DNA from: Planctomycetota bacterium
GTDB lineage: Bacteria; Planctomycetota; Phycisphaerae; WQYP01; JAJZKY01
Direction: 5' to 3'
NCBI GenBank assembly: GCA_021803885.1
Contig: JAJZKY010000278.1
Span: 1-6,404 of the forward strand
DNA length: 6,404 nucleotides
Made by a program: the position numbers and the translations under genes. This document shows, piece after piece, positions 1 to 5,866 of the stretch; position 1 is the stretch's first letter; every line of letters begins with the position of its first letter. The notes beneath the pieces are model-generated. The model ran no database searches. It saw only the letters and a list, made by a program, of their open reading frames with translations, and had not been told where the DNA came from.

Positions 1-542
1 ATCAACAAAATCAAGCCGGCAACAATATGCACGGCATGGGCCACCGTCAGCAGATAAAAGAACGCACTTCCGGGGGTGGTCGCGGCATAGTAGCCGGCCT
101 GGCGCAACTCGCCCCAGGCTCGCCATTGGCCAGCTAAAAACAGTCCGCCCAGCAGCGCCGCCCCCGACCAGGCCCAGCGCGCAGTGGCAGTTTTACCCGA
201 TTGGAATTGCCGCAGGCCGGATTGGAGACAGATGCCGCTGCCGAGAATGATGGCCGTGTTAAGCCAGAGAATGGATGGCCAGGGCAGTTCCGGAGTGCCT
301 TGCGACGGCCGCGAGAGAACCTGTGCCGCGCAAAGAGCTATAAAAAACATCGCAACCGCCGCCATGGCCAGCCGCAGACCCCAGCGCAGGCGGAATAGGG
401 AGGGCGTAGAATTCCCGCGGTTATGATCATTGCCTCCGTAATGCGGCGGGAGGGTGAAGTCACCCCGCCAGGGCAGACGCAGCACCGGACGCCGGCCGCT
501 CACTGGATTTGCCACGCTCGATTTCGAGTCTATTTCGGGCAT
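1..542 (-). CDS. Cytochrome c oxidase (haem-copper oxidase) subunit III, 3' end cut by the window edge
   Basis: This is an integral membrane subunit of a haem-copper terminal oxidase; subunit III binds no metal and stabilises the catalytic core. The minus-strand frame begins MPEIDSKSSV at 542 and stays open for 180 codons to the left edge. Residues 1-50 are a hydrophilic, probably cytoplasmic tail. Hydrophobic segments lie near 56-75, 90-107 and 124-140, and a fourth starts near 160. Family signatures are LWLNTAIILGSG (92-103), LGGLFLAGQWRAWGEL (131-146) and FFYLLTVAHAVHIVAGL (161-177), the last matching the conserved HxxHxxxG region of subunit III. A GGAAGG ribosome binding site six bases before the ATG supports the start. 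The length seen fits the short bacterial form (about 200 residues). It lies 67 bases downstream of the CheB-like gene on the same strand. The other oxidase subunits are not in the window and could lie beyond the left edge. Confidence 0.85.
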   Translation of the reverse strand, partial: MPEIDSKSSVANPVSGRRPVLRLPWRGDFTLPPHYGGNDHNRGNSTPSLFRLRWGLRLAMAAVAMFFIALCAAQVLSRPSQGTPELPWPSILWLNTAIILGSGICLQSGLRQFQSGKTATARWAWSGAALLGGLFLAGQWRAWGELRQAGYYAATTPGSAFFYLLTVAHAVHIVAGLILL

Positions 543-548
543 TGGCGG

Positions 549-554
549 CCTTCC
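549..554 (-). promoter_or_regulatory. Ribosome binding site of the oxidase subunit III gene
   Basis: On the minus strand this reads GGAAGG inside a longer purine run (AAGGGGAAGG), six bases before the ATG at 542-540. It fixes the start of a gene that has no stop codon within the window. Confidence 0.6.
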
Positions 555-609
555 CCTTATTTAATACGATACGTCCGTTGGTTGATTGAGTGGCTAAGCA
601 CTGCGTAAT

Positions 610-1650
610 TTATTCCGTGCCTTCGGGTTTTTCGGCCTCAGCGGGCGGCCGGCGCTGGGTTTTGCGCGGTTGCCTCATGTTCAGATTCGTGATTACCTGC
701 TTGAGGGTTTCGATATGCTGGTTGAAAGTTTCGAGCTGCTCATTCAAATAGCGCAGGCGCGGACCGCTTTCCCGGCTGGCCATGCGGTCAATGATGGCGG
801 CTTTTTCAGAAAGAATGCGCAGGCTGGCCCAGAGCGCGCCTTCCGTGGCAAGCGAAAGCTCGCAGTTCAGAGTTTCCAGTGAATAGGAATGGCCGACGCG
901 GCAGCGGAACATGGGTTTGGGCAGGGATTCCACTTCCCATAAAACCCCATGGCATTCCGGGCAAGCGATGGGCGAAGGCCGGCCGCTGATGCGGGCATCG
1001 GATTCGGCTTCAATATTTTCCTGACTGGCCATGGCATGCTCTGACTCCTGAGCTGAACTTTCCGCGCCATGTTCACTCGATCTTCCATTGGCGGCCCATG
1101 CGGCGATTTGCACATCGATTTTAGCGGCGGGCAAGACGCGGTCGGGCCGGATCCATTCGAGCGCCGCCAGCGGCATATCCGGATGGGCAGCGTCCTGCGG
1201 GTCCTGCACGATGGTGAGACCACCGGCCTGCTGCACCGCCCAGATGCCGGCCGCGCCATCATCCAAAATGCCGCTCAGCAGCACCCCGGTTACCTGCTTG
1301 CCATGGCTGCGGGCGGCGGTGCGGAACAGAACGTCAATCGCGGGCCGATGCCGGTTTTCGCGCGGGCCGTGATGGAGCCGCAAGCGGTCTTTGCCCAACT
1401 CAAGATGCTGGTCCGGAGGTGCGACGTAAACATGTCCGGCGCACAGCTTTTCGCCGGACTGGGCAAAGCCCACCCGCAGCTCCGTTTCCCGCTGCAGGAT
1501 CTCGGGTAAAAGGCTCGGGTATTCGGCGGGCAGGTGCACCACGACGAACACCGCGGCCGGCAGAGACCCGGGCAATCCATTGATGATGGTTTTCAACGGC
1601 TGAATGCTGCCGGCAGAACCGCCGATCACGATGATATCTGGCCCGGACAA
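610..1650 (-). CDS. CheB-type protein methylesterase, stand-alone, with C-terminal zinc-ribbon-like domain
   Basis: The N-terminal part is a CheB methylesterase catalytic domain (about 4-187), which in chemotaxis hydrolyses glutamyl methyl esters on receptors or deamidates glutamine. The triad is visible: Ser12 in GGSAGS, His39 in VVVHLP and Asp131 in LDDGA, spaced 27 and 92 residues apart, close to classical CheB. There is no N-terminal receiver domain. After a low-complexity linker (188-225) comes CPEC (230-233) and FRCRVGH (248-254), a likely Cys3His zinc site, then a helical, coiled-coil-like tail (about 258-325) and a basic end. Such C-terminal modules are known in orphan CheB-like proteins. 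The only usable start in this frame is TTG at 1650, with AGGT seven bases upstream; the frame is open back to the preceding gene's TGA at 1738-1740. No CheR or receptor gene is present, so a non-chemotactic target is possible. Confidence 0.85.
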   Translation of the reverse strand: MSGPDIIVIGGSAGSIQPLKTIINGLPGSLPAAVFVVVHLPAEYPSLLPEILQRETELRVGFAQSGEKLCAGHVYVAPPDQHLELGKDRLRLHHGPRENRHRPAIDVLFRTAARSHGKQVTGVLLSGILDDGAAGIWAVQQAGGLTIVQDPQDAAHPDMPLAALEWIRPDRVLPAAKIDVQIAAWAANGRSSEHGAESSAQESEHAMASQENIEAESDARISGRPSPIACPECHGVLWEVESLPKPMFRCRVGHSYSLETLNCELSLATEGALWASLRILSEKAAIIDRMASRESGPRLRYLNEQLETFNQHIETLKQVITNLNMRQPRKTQRRPPAEAEKPEGTE

Positions 1651-1737
1651 TGAGTGACCTGCAGGGCATGGATGAAGCTTTTTACCCTCAGGTTCACCGG
1701 CTGCGAAGAACGCTGCTAACGGCTCTACTTTTTCCTG

Positions 1738-2169
1738 TCAGAACTGATAAAAGCTCAGATCTTCGTTGTGATTTTCCACCCAGATCTTAGCCTCATGCGG
1801 ATTTTGGTTAATGCGCACCAACGCGACCAATCCGGAAGCCGGAGGGCCCGGGGGAGCGGTGACCACGATGATTTTGTAGCTATGGACCACGCCCCACTCG
1901 CCTTTTGGACCCCAGTCACGCATGAAGGCGTCCATGGGATAGCGCTTGGGGTTGGCGTGCCAGAGGTAGTAGGCCATCTGGTAATTGCCATTTTTGAGCG
2001 CGGTCATGAAATGGTTCACGCTCTGCCGCGCCCGCCAGTAGGGCAGGTAAAAATAGAGCGGGACGCCGATCAGGATTACGGCGATTACGATGGAGATGGC
2101 CCAGATTTTGCGTTTGCGGCGCCGGTTTTCGCGCGCGGCGTCATAGGCGGGAGCATCGAGTAAGCTCAT
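1738..2169 (-). CDS. Conserved single-pass membrane protein of unknown function with extracytoplasmic domain
   Basis: The protein has 143 residues. A basic, cytoplasmic N-terminus (ARENRRRKRK, 12-21) precedes one membrane helix (about 22-43). A domain of about 100 residues outside the membrane follows, starting with an amphipathic helix (QSVNHFMTALKNGNYQMAYYLW), then DWGPKGEWG and a strand-rich end. The helix-then-strand pattern resembles NTF2-like or DUF4864-type domains and also Coa1-like cytochrome oxidase assembly proteins; I cannot choose between these. From memory, similar proteins beginning MSLLDAP or MSLFDAP are common in Acidobacteriota, but this was not searched. The ATG overlaps the stop of the upstream small ORF (ATGA), with GAGAG as a ribosome binding site. 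It lies 87 bases upstream of the CheB-like gene and two genes upstream of oxidase subunit III, so an oxidase-linked role is conceivable but unproven. Confidence 0.75.
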   Translation of the reverse strand: MSLLDAPAYDAARENRRRKRKIWAISIVIAVILIGVPLYFYLPYWRARQSVNHFMTALKNGNYQMAYYLWHANPKRYPMDAFMRDWGPKGEWGVVHSYKIIVVTAPPGPPASGLVALVRINQNPHEAKIWVENHNEDLSFYQF

Positions 2170-2282
2170 AAATCACTCTCATCCATAGCTTGCCACAGAG
2201 AGCCTCGTCCAAGGGCTTTCAGAACTTTTGCCACGGCCGTGAATTCCGGATTGCGCGGGCCGTCAACCTTCCGGAATTTCAT
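2166..2282 (-). CDS. Possible small protein (38 aa), translationally coupled to the membrane protein downstream
   Basis: The frame MKFRKVDGPRNPEF... ends in DESDL. Its TGA (2168-2166) overlaps the next gene's ATG in an ATGA arrangement, the main evidence that it is real. It is charged, soluble and probably helical (AVAKVLKALG), with no recognised domain. A weak AAGAG lies about nine bases before the ATG at 2282. The same frame extends upstream to ATG 2348 (60 aa, preceded by an AAGGA-like stretch) and to 2381 (71 aa). Those starts would run into the beginning of the divergent HD gene, so I prefer 2282. It may also be only the leader of the following gene. Function unknown. Confidence 0.4.
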   Translation of the reverse strand: MKFRKVDGPRNPEFTAVAKVLKALGRGSLWQAMDESDL

Positions 2283-2334
2283 CAATATTGACTCTTGAAT
2301 CAATCCAAAAGAGGCGCTCGTTCGTACCTGAAGT

Positions 2335-2338
2335 GGAG
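2335..2338 (+). promoter_or_regulatory. Ribosome binding site of the tandem-HD gene
   Basis: GGAG lies eight bases before the ATG at 2347, supporting that start. The promoter of this gene must lie in the short stretch shared with the divergent small ORF (about 2283-2330). A TTGACT (2288-2293) and a TTGAAT (2295-2300) look like -35 elements, but no convincing -10 follows at 16-18 bases. Confidence 0.5.
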
Positions 2339-2346
2339 CATAAATC

Positions 2347-3711
2347 ATGACCGCTTCCTTCCCTGCCCTGGCACCGCCCACGGTGATTCGCTTAAGCGAC
2401 GTAATCTCGGCACTGTCCTATGCCCTGGACCTCACCGAAGGCCAGCCCTGGGGCCACACCGCCCGCGCCTGCGCTATTGGCATGCGATTGGCCGATCTGG
2501 CGGGCATTCAAGACGCAGAACGGAACGATTTGTACTACGCGCTGCTGCTGAAAGATGCCGGCTGCAGTTCCAATGCCGCGCGCATCCGCCAGCTATTTCA
2601 GAATGGAGATCAGGAAGTCAAAAAAAATCTGCGCCGGACGGATTGGACCCGCATGAGCTATGCCTCGGCACAATGCGCCTGGGAGATCATGGCGCCACAA
2701 CTGCCCCTCCGCCGCAGGCTGGGCCGCTATTGCCAACTGGGGCTGCAGCGGCGGGCGCGAGCCGAGGAGTTGATTGCCTTGCGCTGCGACCGAGGCGCCC
2801 GCATTGCCCGCCAGATGGGCTTTTCCTTAGCCACTGCCCAGGCCATTGCCTGCCTGGACGAACACTGGAACGGCCAAGGCGCGCCCAACGGACTGCGCCG
2901 GCATGAAATTCCGCTCGCCGCTCAGATCATCAACCTGGCGCAAACCCTGGAGGTGTTTGCGTGGGCGGAAAGTCCGGCGAAGGCCTTTGCGGTGATCGGG
3001 CAGCGCTCGGGCCGCTGGTATAACCCGGAACTGGTTTTACTGGCCCGCGGCTTGCAAGCGGAGACAAAGTTCTGGGAACGGCTGTGCGACCGCGATCAGG
3101 ACGCCAGTCTGCGGCAGGAGGTTCTGGAGCTGGCGGACGGCGGGCAATGGCAGGCCACAGAAGCGCAGCTCGACAACATCTGCGACGGTTTTGCCGCCAT
3201 TATTGACGCCAAAACCCATTTTACTTTTCAGCATTCGACGGGCGTGGCCGAAGCCGCCCGGCAGATCGCGCTGCGCCTGGAATTGCCCTGGGAGGAACAA
3301 AAGATGCTCTGGCGCGCGGCCCTGCTGCATGACATTGGCAAACTGGCCGTGCCCAACACAATTCTCGAAAAACCGGGCGCGCTTTCACCCGCCGAATGGC
3401 AGCTGATGCGCGAGCACCCGCGCCATACCGTGCGCATTCTCGAACGCGTGGAAGGCTGGCAACCGCTGGCCCGGCTGGCGGGCGCGCATCATGAGCGCCT
3501 CGATGGCAGCGGCTATCATCTGGGCTGGAGCGCGGAGCAACTCAGCCGGCTGGACCGCATGCTGGCGGTGGCCGATGTCTATGACGCGCTCCAGGCCGAA
3601 CGCCCCTATCGCCCGGCGCTGCCCAGGGAAAAAGTCGCAGCTATTTTGCGCCAGCAGATGCCGCGGCAACTGGATGCGGAGTGCGTGGAGGCGTTACTGG
3701 CGTCAATCTAA
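2347..3711 (+). CDS. Tandem HD-domain (HD-GYP-like) metal-dependent phosphohydrolase
   Basis: The 454-residue protein has no membrane segment and is likely cytoplasmic. The C-terminal module (about 275-454) carries a full HD-GYP-type metal set: H296, H328-D329 (LLHDIGKLAVP), H357, H381-H382 and D413 (VADVYDAL). HD-GYP proteins typically hydrolyse cyclic di-GMP. Here the signature reads HHERLDGSGYHLG, with His391 where the family has Pro, so the substrate is uncertain. The N-terminal module (about 15-205) is a degenerate copy: GHTARA (36-41), K69-D70 in place of HD, and EHWNGQGAPNGL with EIPLAAQIINLAQTLEVF replacing the later ligands. It is probably non-catalytic and sensory or structural. The pattern, including GYH, matches a two-HD family known in actinobacteria that often ends in a LuxR-type helix-turn-helix; that HTH is absent here, since the protein ends ...DAECVEALLASI. 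It stands alone on its strand, divergent from the left operon and convergent with the next gene. Confidence 0.85.
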   Translation: MTASFPALAPPTVIRLSDVISALSYALDLTEGQPWGHTARACAIGMRLADLAGIQDAERNDLYYALLLKDAGCSSNAARIRQLFQNGDQEVKKNLRRTDWTRMSYASAQCAWEIMAPQLPLRRRLGRYCQLGLQRRARAEELIALRCDRGARIARQMGFSLATAQAIACLDEHWNGQGAPNGLRRHEIPLAAQIINLAQTLEVFAWAESPAKAFAVIGQRSGRWYNPELVLLARGLQAETKFWERLCDRDQDASLRQEVLELADGGQWQATEAQLDNICDGFAAIIDAKTHFTFQHSTGVAEAARQIALRLELPWEEQKMLWRAALLHDIGKLAVPNTILEKPGALSPAEWQLMREHPRHTVRILERVEGWQPLARLAGAHHERLDGSGYHLGWSAEQLSRLDRMLAVADVYDALQAERPYRPALPREKVAAILRQQMPRQLDAECVEALLASI

Positions 3712-3727
3712 GAATCGAGTGGGCGAA

Positions 3728-3747
3728 CCGCGCGGAACGCGGCGCGG
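3728..3747. terminator. Weak GC hairpin between convergent genes
   Basis: CCGCGC (3728-3733) pairs with GCGCGG (3742-3747) around an eight-base loop. It sits in the 41-base gap between the stop of the HD gene and the stop of the opposing secreted-protein gene. It has no T-tract on either side and such stems arise easily in GC-rich DNA, so a terminator role is only a guess from position. Confidence 0.2.
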
Positions 3748-3752
3748 CGGCA

Positions 3753-4151
3753 TCAGGCGCCGCTTTGGCCGGCGGCAGCGCCGGTCTGGCGATGCAGGAC
3801 AACGTGGGCATGAAACATCTGGCTGCTGATGCGCAGATTCAGGGTGTTGCCATGCAGCGTGCCCGTGTGCCGAATATCGCCCTGGCCAAAGTGCGTGACA
3901 AAGCTGATGTGGCTGTCCTTGATCTTGAGCTGATGGACAGCGATGGCATTTCCGCCGACGGAGATGCGGCCCCTCCATTGACCGGTTTTTTGCCAGAGCT
4001 TTAAATGCATGGTCATGGCGCCCTGCGGCCCACTCATCCGGCCTTTCCATTGGCCGGCAAAACCGGCAGGGGCTTTGGCCGCCAACAAACCAACGCTGGC
4101 CAGCAGCACGACAACCAAGGCAAAACGGCCACTGCGCAGAGATTGAGTCAT
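3753..4151 (-). CDS. Small secreted beta-rich protein of unknown function
   Basis: The protein has 132 residues. The N-terminus is a classical signal peptide: Arg6 and Arg9, a hydrophobic core 10-25, and a likely cut after AKA at residue 27. The mature part of about 105 residues has alternating strands with regularly spaced glycines (GQWKGRM, GQWRGRISVGGN, HTGTLHGN). This resembles small periplasmic lipocalin-like or beta-sandwich domains that open with a GxWxG motif. No catalytic residues or cysteines are seen; the C-terminal tail is Ala/Gly/Gln-rich. An AGGAG six bases before the ATG supports the start. It lies 96 bases downstream of the esterase gene on the same strand, so the two may share a transcript. 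A TAAAAT in the gap (about 4225-4230, minus strand) resembles a -10 box but has no good -35. Function unknown. Confidence 0.7.
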   Translation of the reverse strand: MTQSLRSGRFALVVVLLASVGLLAAKAPAGFAGQWKGRMSGPQGAMTMHLKLWQKTGQWRGRISVGGNAIAVHQLKIKDSHISFVTHFGQGDIRHTGTLHGNTLNLRISSQMFHAHVVLHRQTGAAAGQSGA

Positions 4152-4157
4152 GGGAGT

Positions 4158-4162
4158 CTCCT
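4158..4162 (-). promoter_or_regulatory. Ribosome binding site of the small secreted-protein gene
   Basis: AGGAG on the minus strand, six bases before the ATG at 4151-4149. It supports this frame over the overlapping 164-codon frame that starts at 4197. Confidence 0.55.
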
Positions 4163-4247
4163 GATGAACTACGCTCCGCAGTGTGGCACAAATCCACCTT
4201 CCTGACCCGCCGCGCCGCGCGATTTTACATTCTTAAAATTCAATCCA

Positions 4248-5231
4248 TTACCGCACTGCCTGACCGGCAAATTGCAGCGCGGCAGGCAGATGCGCGGCAA
4301 AATAGAGCCAGTTGTGCCCGCCGGGGTAGAGATGAAACTGGTGCGGGATGTGGCGCCGGTTCAGCTCCCGGTTCAGGGCTTCCGCGCCGCGGTAAAATCC
4401 GAAGCCATCCTGGGCGCCGCAGTCAAAATAAATTTGCATGCCCGCCAGCCGGGCATGGCGGGCGAGCGTGAGCGGGCTGTTGCGTTTCCAGAAGCCCGGC
4501 CGCGGCGGCCAGCCAAATACCCGGCCGAAAAATCGCAGCCGCAGCTTCAGGCGAGGGTCACTGAGCTGGGCTGCCGGGGGGCGCCGCATCAGGGCCGGGC
4601 TGTTGACCGCGACGGCGGCAAATTCCCCGGGATGGGCAAAGGCCATGCGCAGCGCGCCGTAGCCGCCCATGGAGATGCCGGCCAGCCCGCGATGACGGCG
4701 GCCGGGCAAGACCCGATACCGGCGGGCGATGGCGGGCATGAGTTCATGGCGAAAAAAATCGGCCCAGCGGAAGCGACCGTGGATGGAGTTGATAAAAAAA
4801 CTGCTCCAGCCATCGGGCGCCACCAAGATGAACTGCCGCATGCGCCGCCGCCGCCAGAGGTGTTCGATCAGCTCCCAGGCGTTCGCAGCAACCAGCTCCT
4901 GTTCATTGCCGCCCAGGCCGTGAAAAAAATAGACCACGGGAAACCGGCGCCGCGGCTGCGCCAGATAATCGGGCGGCAGAAACACGCAGTAGGGAACGGC
5001 GCGATGCAAAATCCGGCTGGTCAGCGCGAGACATTCGATGCGGCCTTGCGGCAGCCTGACCGCATGGGTTCGCGCAGCCGGAATGGAAGCGGCGGGCGCG
5101 GGAACGGGCGGGGCCGGCTTTTGCGCGCGCCGGCCGGGGTGGAAATCCGGGGCGTCGTTGAGCAGCAGCAGGGCCGCCACGGCGATGCCAACCCAGAGCA
5201 GCAGACGAGTTCGGCGCGGCTGGACAGCCAT
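4248..5231 (-). CDS. Membrane-anchored or secreted alpha/beta-hydrolase, esterase D / antigen 85 family
   Basis: The protein has 327 residues. A basic start and one hydrophobic segment (about 9-25) form a signal anchor or signal peptide, followed by a Pro/Ala-rich linker (36-53) and an alpha/beta-hydrolase domain (about 60-325). The nucleophile is Ser187 in GISMGGYGA. The oxyanion-hole region is HGLGG (104-108), the likely acid is Asp275 (DCGAQDGF) and the likely base His306 (PGGHNW). This order and these motifs fit the S-formylglutathione hydrolase, feruloyl-esterase and antigen 85 group, which acts on esters of varied substrates; the substrate cannot be read from sequence. The anchor and Arg-rich surface suggest an envelope location. 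ATG 5231 is the first start after an in-frame TAA. However, the only purine-rich site, GGAGAG, abuts it directly, so initiation may be weak. The antisense strand is also open over almost the whole length, as expected for GC-rich coding DNA. Confidence 0.85.
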   Translation of the reverse strand: MAVQPRRTRLLLWVGIAVAALLLLNDAPDFHPGRRAQKPAPPVPAPAASIPAARTHAVRLPQGRIECLALTSRILHRAVPYCVFLPPDYLAQPRRRFPVVYFFHGLGGNEQELVAANAWELIEHLWRRRRMRQFILVAPDGWSSFFINSIHGRFRWADFFRHELMPAIARRYRVLPGRRHRGLAGISMGGYGALRMAFAHPGEFAAVAVNSPALMRRPPAAQLSDPRLKLRLRFFGRVFGWPPRPGFWKRNSPLTLARHARLAGMQIYFDCGAQDGFGFYRGAEALNRELNRRHIPHQFHLYPGGHNWLYFAAHLPAALQFAGQAVR

Positions 5232-5431
5232 CTCTCCATATTAAAACCCTGATTGCGGCGCAGGATGAGATCCGGGAAGGGACAGACATTCCGAATTATC
5301 GTACGCCGCCCCCGCAATGAGCGATTACTCACATATTGCCCAGCATGGCTTTACCGTAACCGACTCTATGACGAACGCATCTTATCCATAGCGCGGCTTT
5401 TGCCGTGGTCATGAATGATTCCGGAGGCTCT
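5232..5431. other. Divergent intergenic region (200 bases)
   Basis: This lies between the minus-strand esterase and the plus-strand small secreted protein and must hold at least one promoter. I see no confident -35/-10 pair on either strand. GATAAT on the minus strand (about 5295-5300) and TTTACC on the plus strand (about 5350-5355) are isolated partial matches. A short ATG-initiated frame of a different phase starts at 5239 (minus) and overlaps the esterase start; it is treated as spurious. No repeats or RNA structures stood out. Confidence 0.5.
5423..5427 (+). promoter_or_regulatory. Ribosome binding site choosing the start at 5432
   Basis: GGAGG ends four bases before ATG 5432. It decides between that start, which gives a clean signal peptide (MHRYSSFLPAL...), and the upstream in-frame ATGs at 5405 and 5411, which would add a non-hydrophobic extension without a ribosome binding site. 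Confidence 0.65.
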
Positions 5432-5773
5432 ATGCATCGCTATTCCTCTTTTCTGCCCGCCTTGGTTGTTTTACTGTTCGCGGCCCTGCCGGCCTGGGCC
5501 GCCCGCACTTATAGCACACATTTAACCATCACGAACCCCTACCAAATTGCCGGCCATCGTCTGCGGCCGGGGACATACAAATTCAAAGTGAAATCCGCGG
5601 CCACGCGCCTGAGCGTGTTACATCACGGCCGTCTGGTGGCCAGCGTGCCGGTTCGCTGGCAGACCCTGACCCGCAAGCCGCATCATACCGAGGTCATTTC
5701 AAATCATCGCCAGGTGCAACAAATCCGCTTCCACAACCAGAAAATGGCGGTGAAGATCAATTCCAAATCCTGA
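5432..5773 (+). CDS. Small secreted beta-rich protein of unknown function
   Basis: The protein has 113 residues from the ATG chosen by its GGAGG site. The signal peptide is MHRYSS, then a hydrophobic core (7-19), then PAWA, with cleavage likely after Ala23. The mature part of about 90 residues contains TITNPYQIAGHRLRPGTYKF, then alternating hydrophobic and polar residues with many His, Arg and Lys, consistent with a small basic beta-sandwich. The 'xAGxxLxPGxYxxKV' style resembles a family of small exported proteins that I associate with Acidobacteriota; this is from memory. No enzyme motif or cysteine is seen. It is a single-gene unit: divergent from the esterase, and convergent with the permease across a hairpin just after its stop. 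Function unknown. Confidence 0.7.
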   Translation: MHRYSSFLPALVVLLFAALPAWAARTYSTHLTITNPYQIAGHRLRPGTYKFKVKSAATRLSVLHHGRLVASVPVRWQTLTRKPHHTEVISNHRQVQQIRFHNQKMAVKINSKS

Positions 5774-5790
5774 CCCGCACCGCATACGTT

Positions 5791-5819
5791 CACTCGGGTT
5801 CCGGAAGCGGACCCGAGTG
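5791..5819. terminator. Strong hairpin between convergent genes, possible bidirectional terminator
   Basis: CACTCGGGT (5791-5799) pairs perfectly with ACCCGAGTG (5811-5819), and a T-G and a C-G pair extend the stem to 11 bp around a seven-base loop. It lies 17 bases after the stop of the small secreted protein and 40 bases beyond the stop of the opposing permease, the position expected of a shared terminator. No T-tract follows on either strand, so it is not a textbook intrinsic terminator. It may instead protect 3' ends. Confidence 0.5.
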
Positions 5820-5844
5820 ATTCGTTCCACTAACTCCCGTTGCA

Positions 5845-5866
5845 CGGTCTTCTGAAGCTTCATTCG
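5845..5866 (+). repeat. Inverted repeat, left copy (22 bp), over the permease stop codon
   Basis: This 22-base segment starts CGGTCTTC and contains the 10-bp palindrome TGAAGCTTCA. It is identical to the reverse complement of 6383-6404. It covers the permease stop codon (5860-5862) and its first downstream bases. Similarity continues inward at 8 of 11 positions (5867-5877 against 6382-6372) and then fades. Confidence 0.9.

Noticed and set aside
184..426. Plus-strand frames in the first 600 bases
   Set aside because: They are shadows of the minus-strand oxidase subunit III gene, which has family motifs and a good ribosome binding site.
1069..1509. Plus-strand frame of 146 codons
   Set aside because: It is antisense to the catalytic domain of the CheB-like gene and shows no recognisable features.
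1671..1680. Third copy of the repeat core (ATGAAGCTT near 1672-1680)
   Set aside because: Only nine bases around a HindIII-like palindrome are shared, which is expected by chance in this length.
2295..2906. Plus-strand frame of 203 codons overlapping the HD gene
   Set aside because: It runs in another phase of the HD gene, is Arg/Pro-rich without any motif, and begins upstream of a better-supported start.
3652..3711. LuxR-type helix-turn-helix at the end of the HD protein
   Set aside because: The protein ends soon after the HD module (DAECVEALLASI), and no HTH-like sequence continues in any frame before the convergent gene.
3703..4197. Minus-strand frame of 164 codons over the small secreted protein
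   Set aside because: It is in a different phase from the frame with a signal peptide and AGGAG site, and its product is Arg/His/Cys-rich with no domain.
4272..5252. Open plus-strand frame of 326 codons
   Set aside because: It is fully antisense to the esterase, whose catalytic motifs are clear. The product is compositionally odd (Gly, Arg, Pro, Ala-rich) with no domain and no ribosome binding site.
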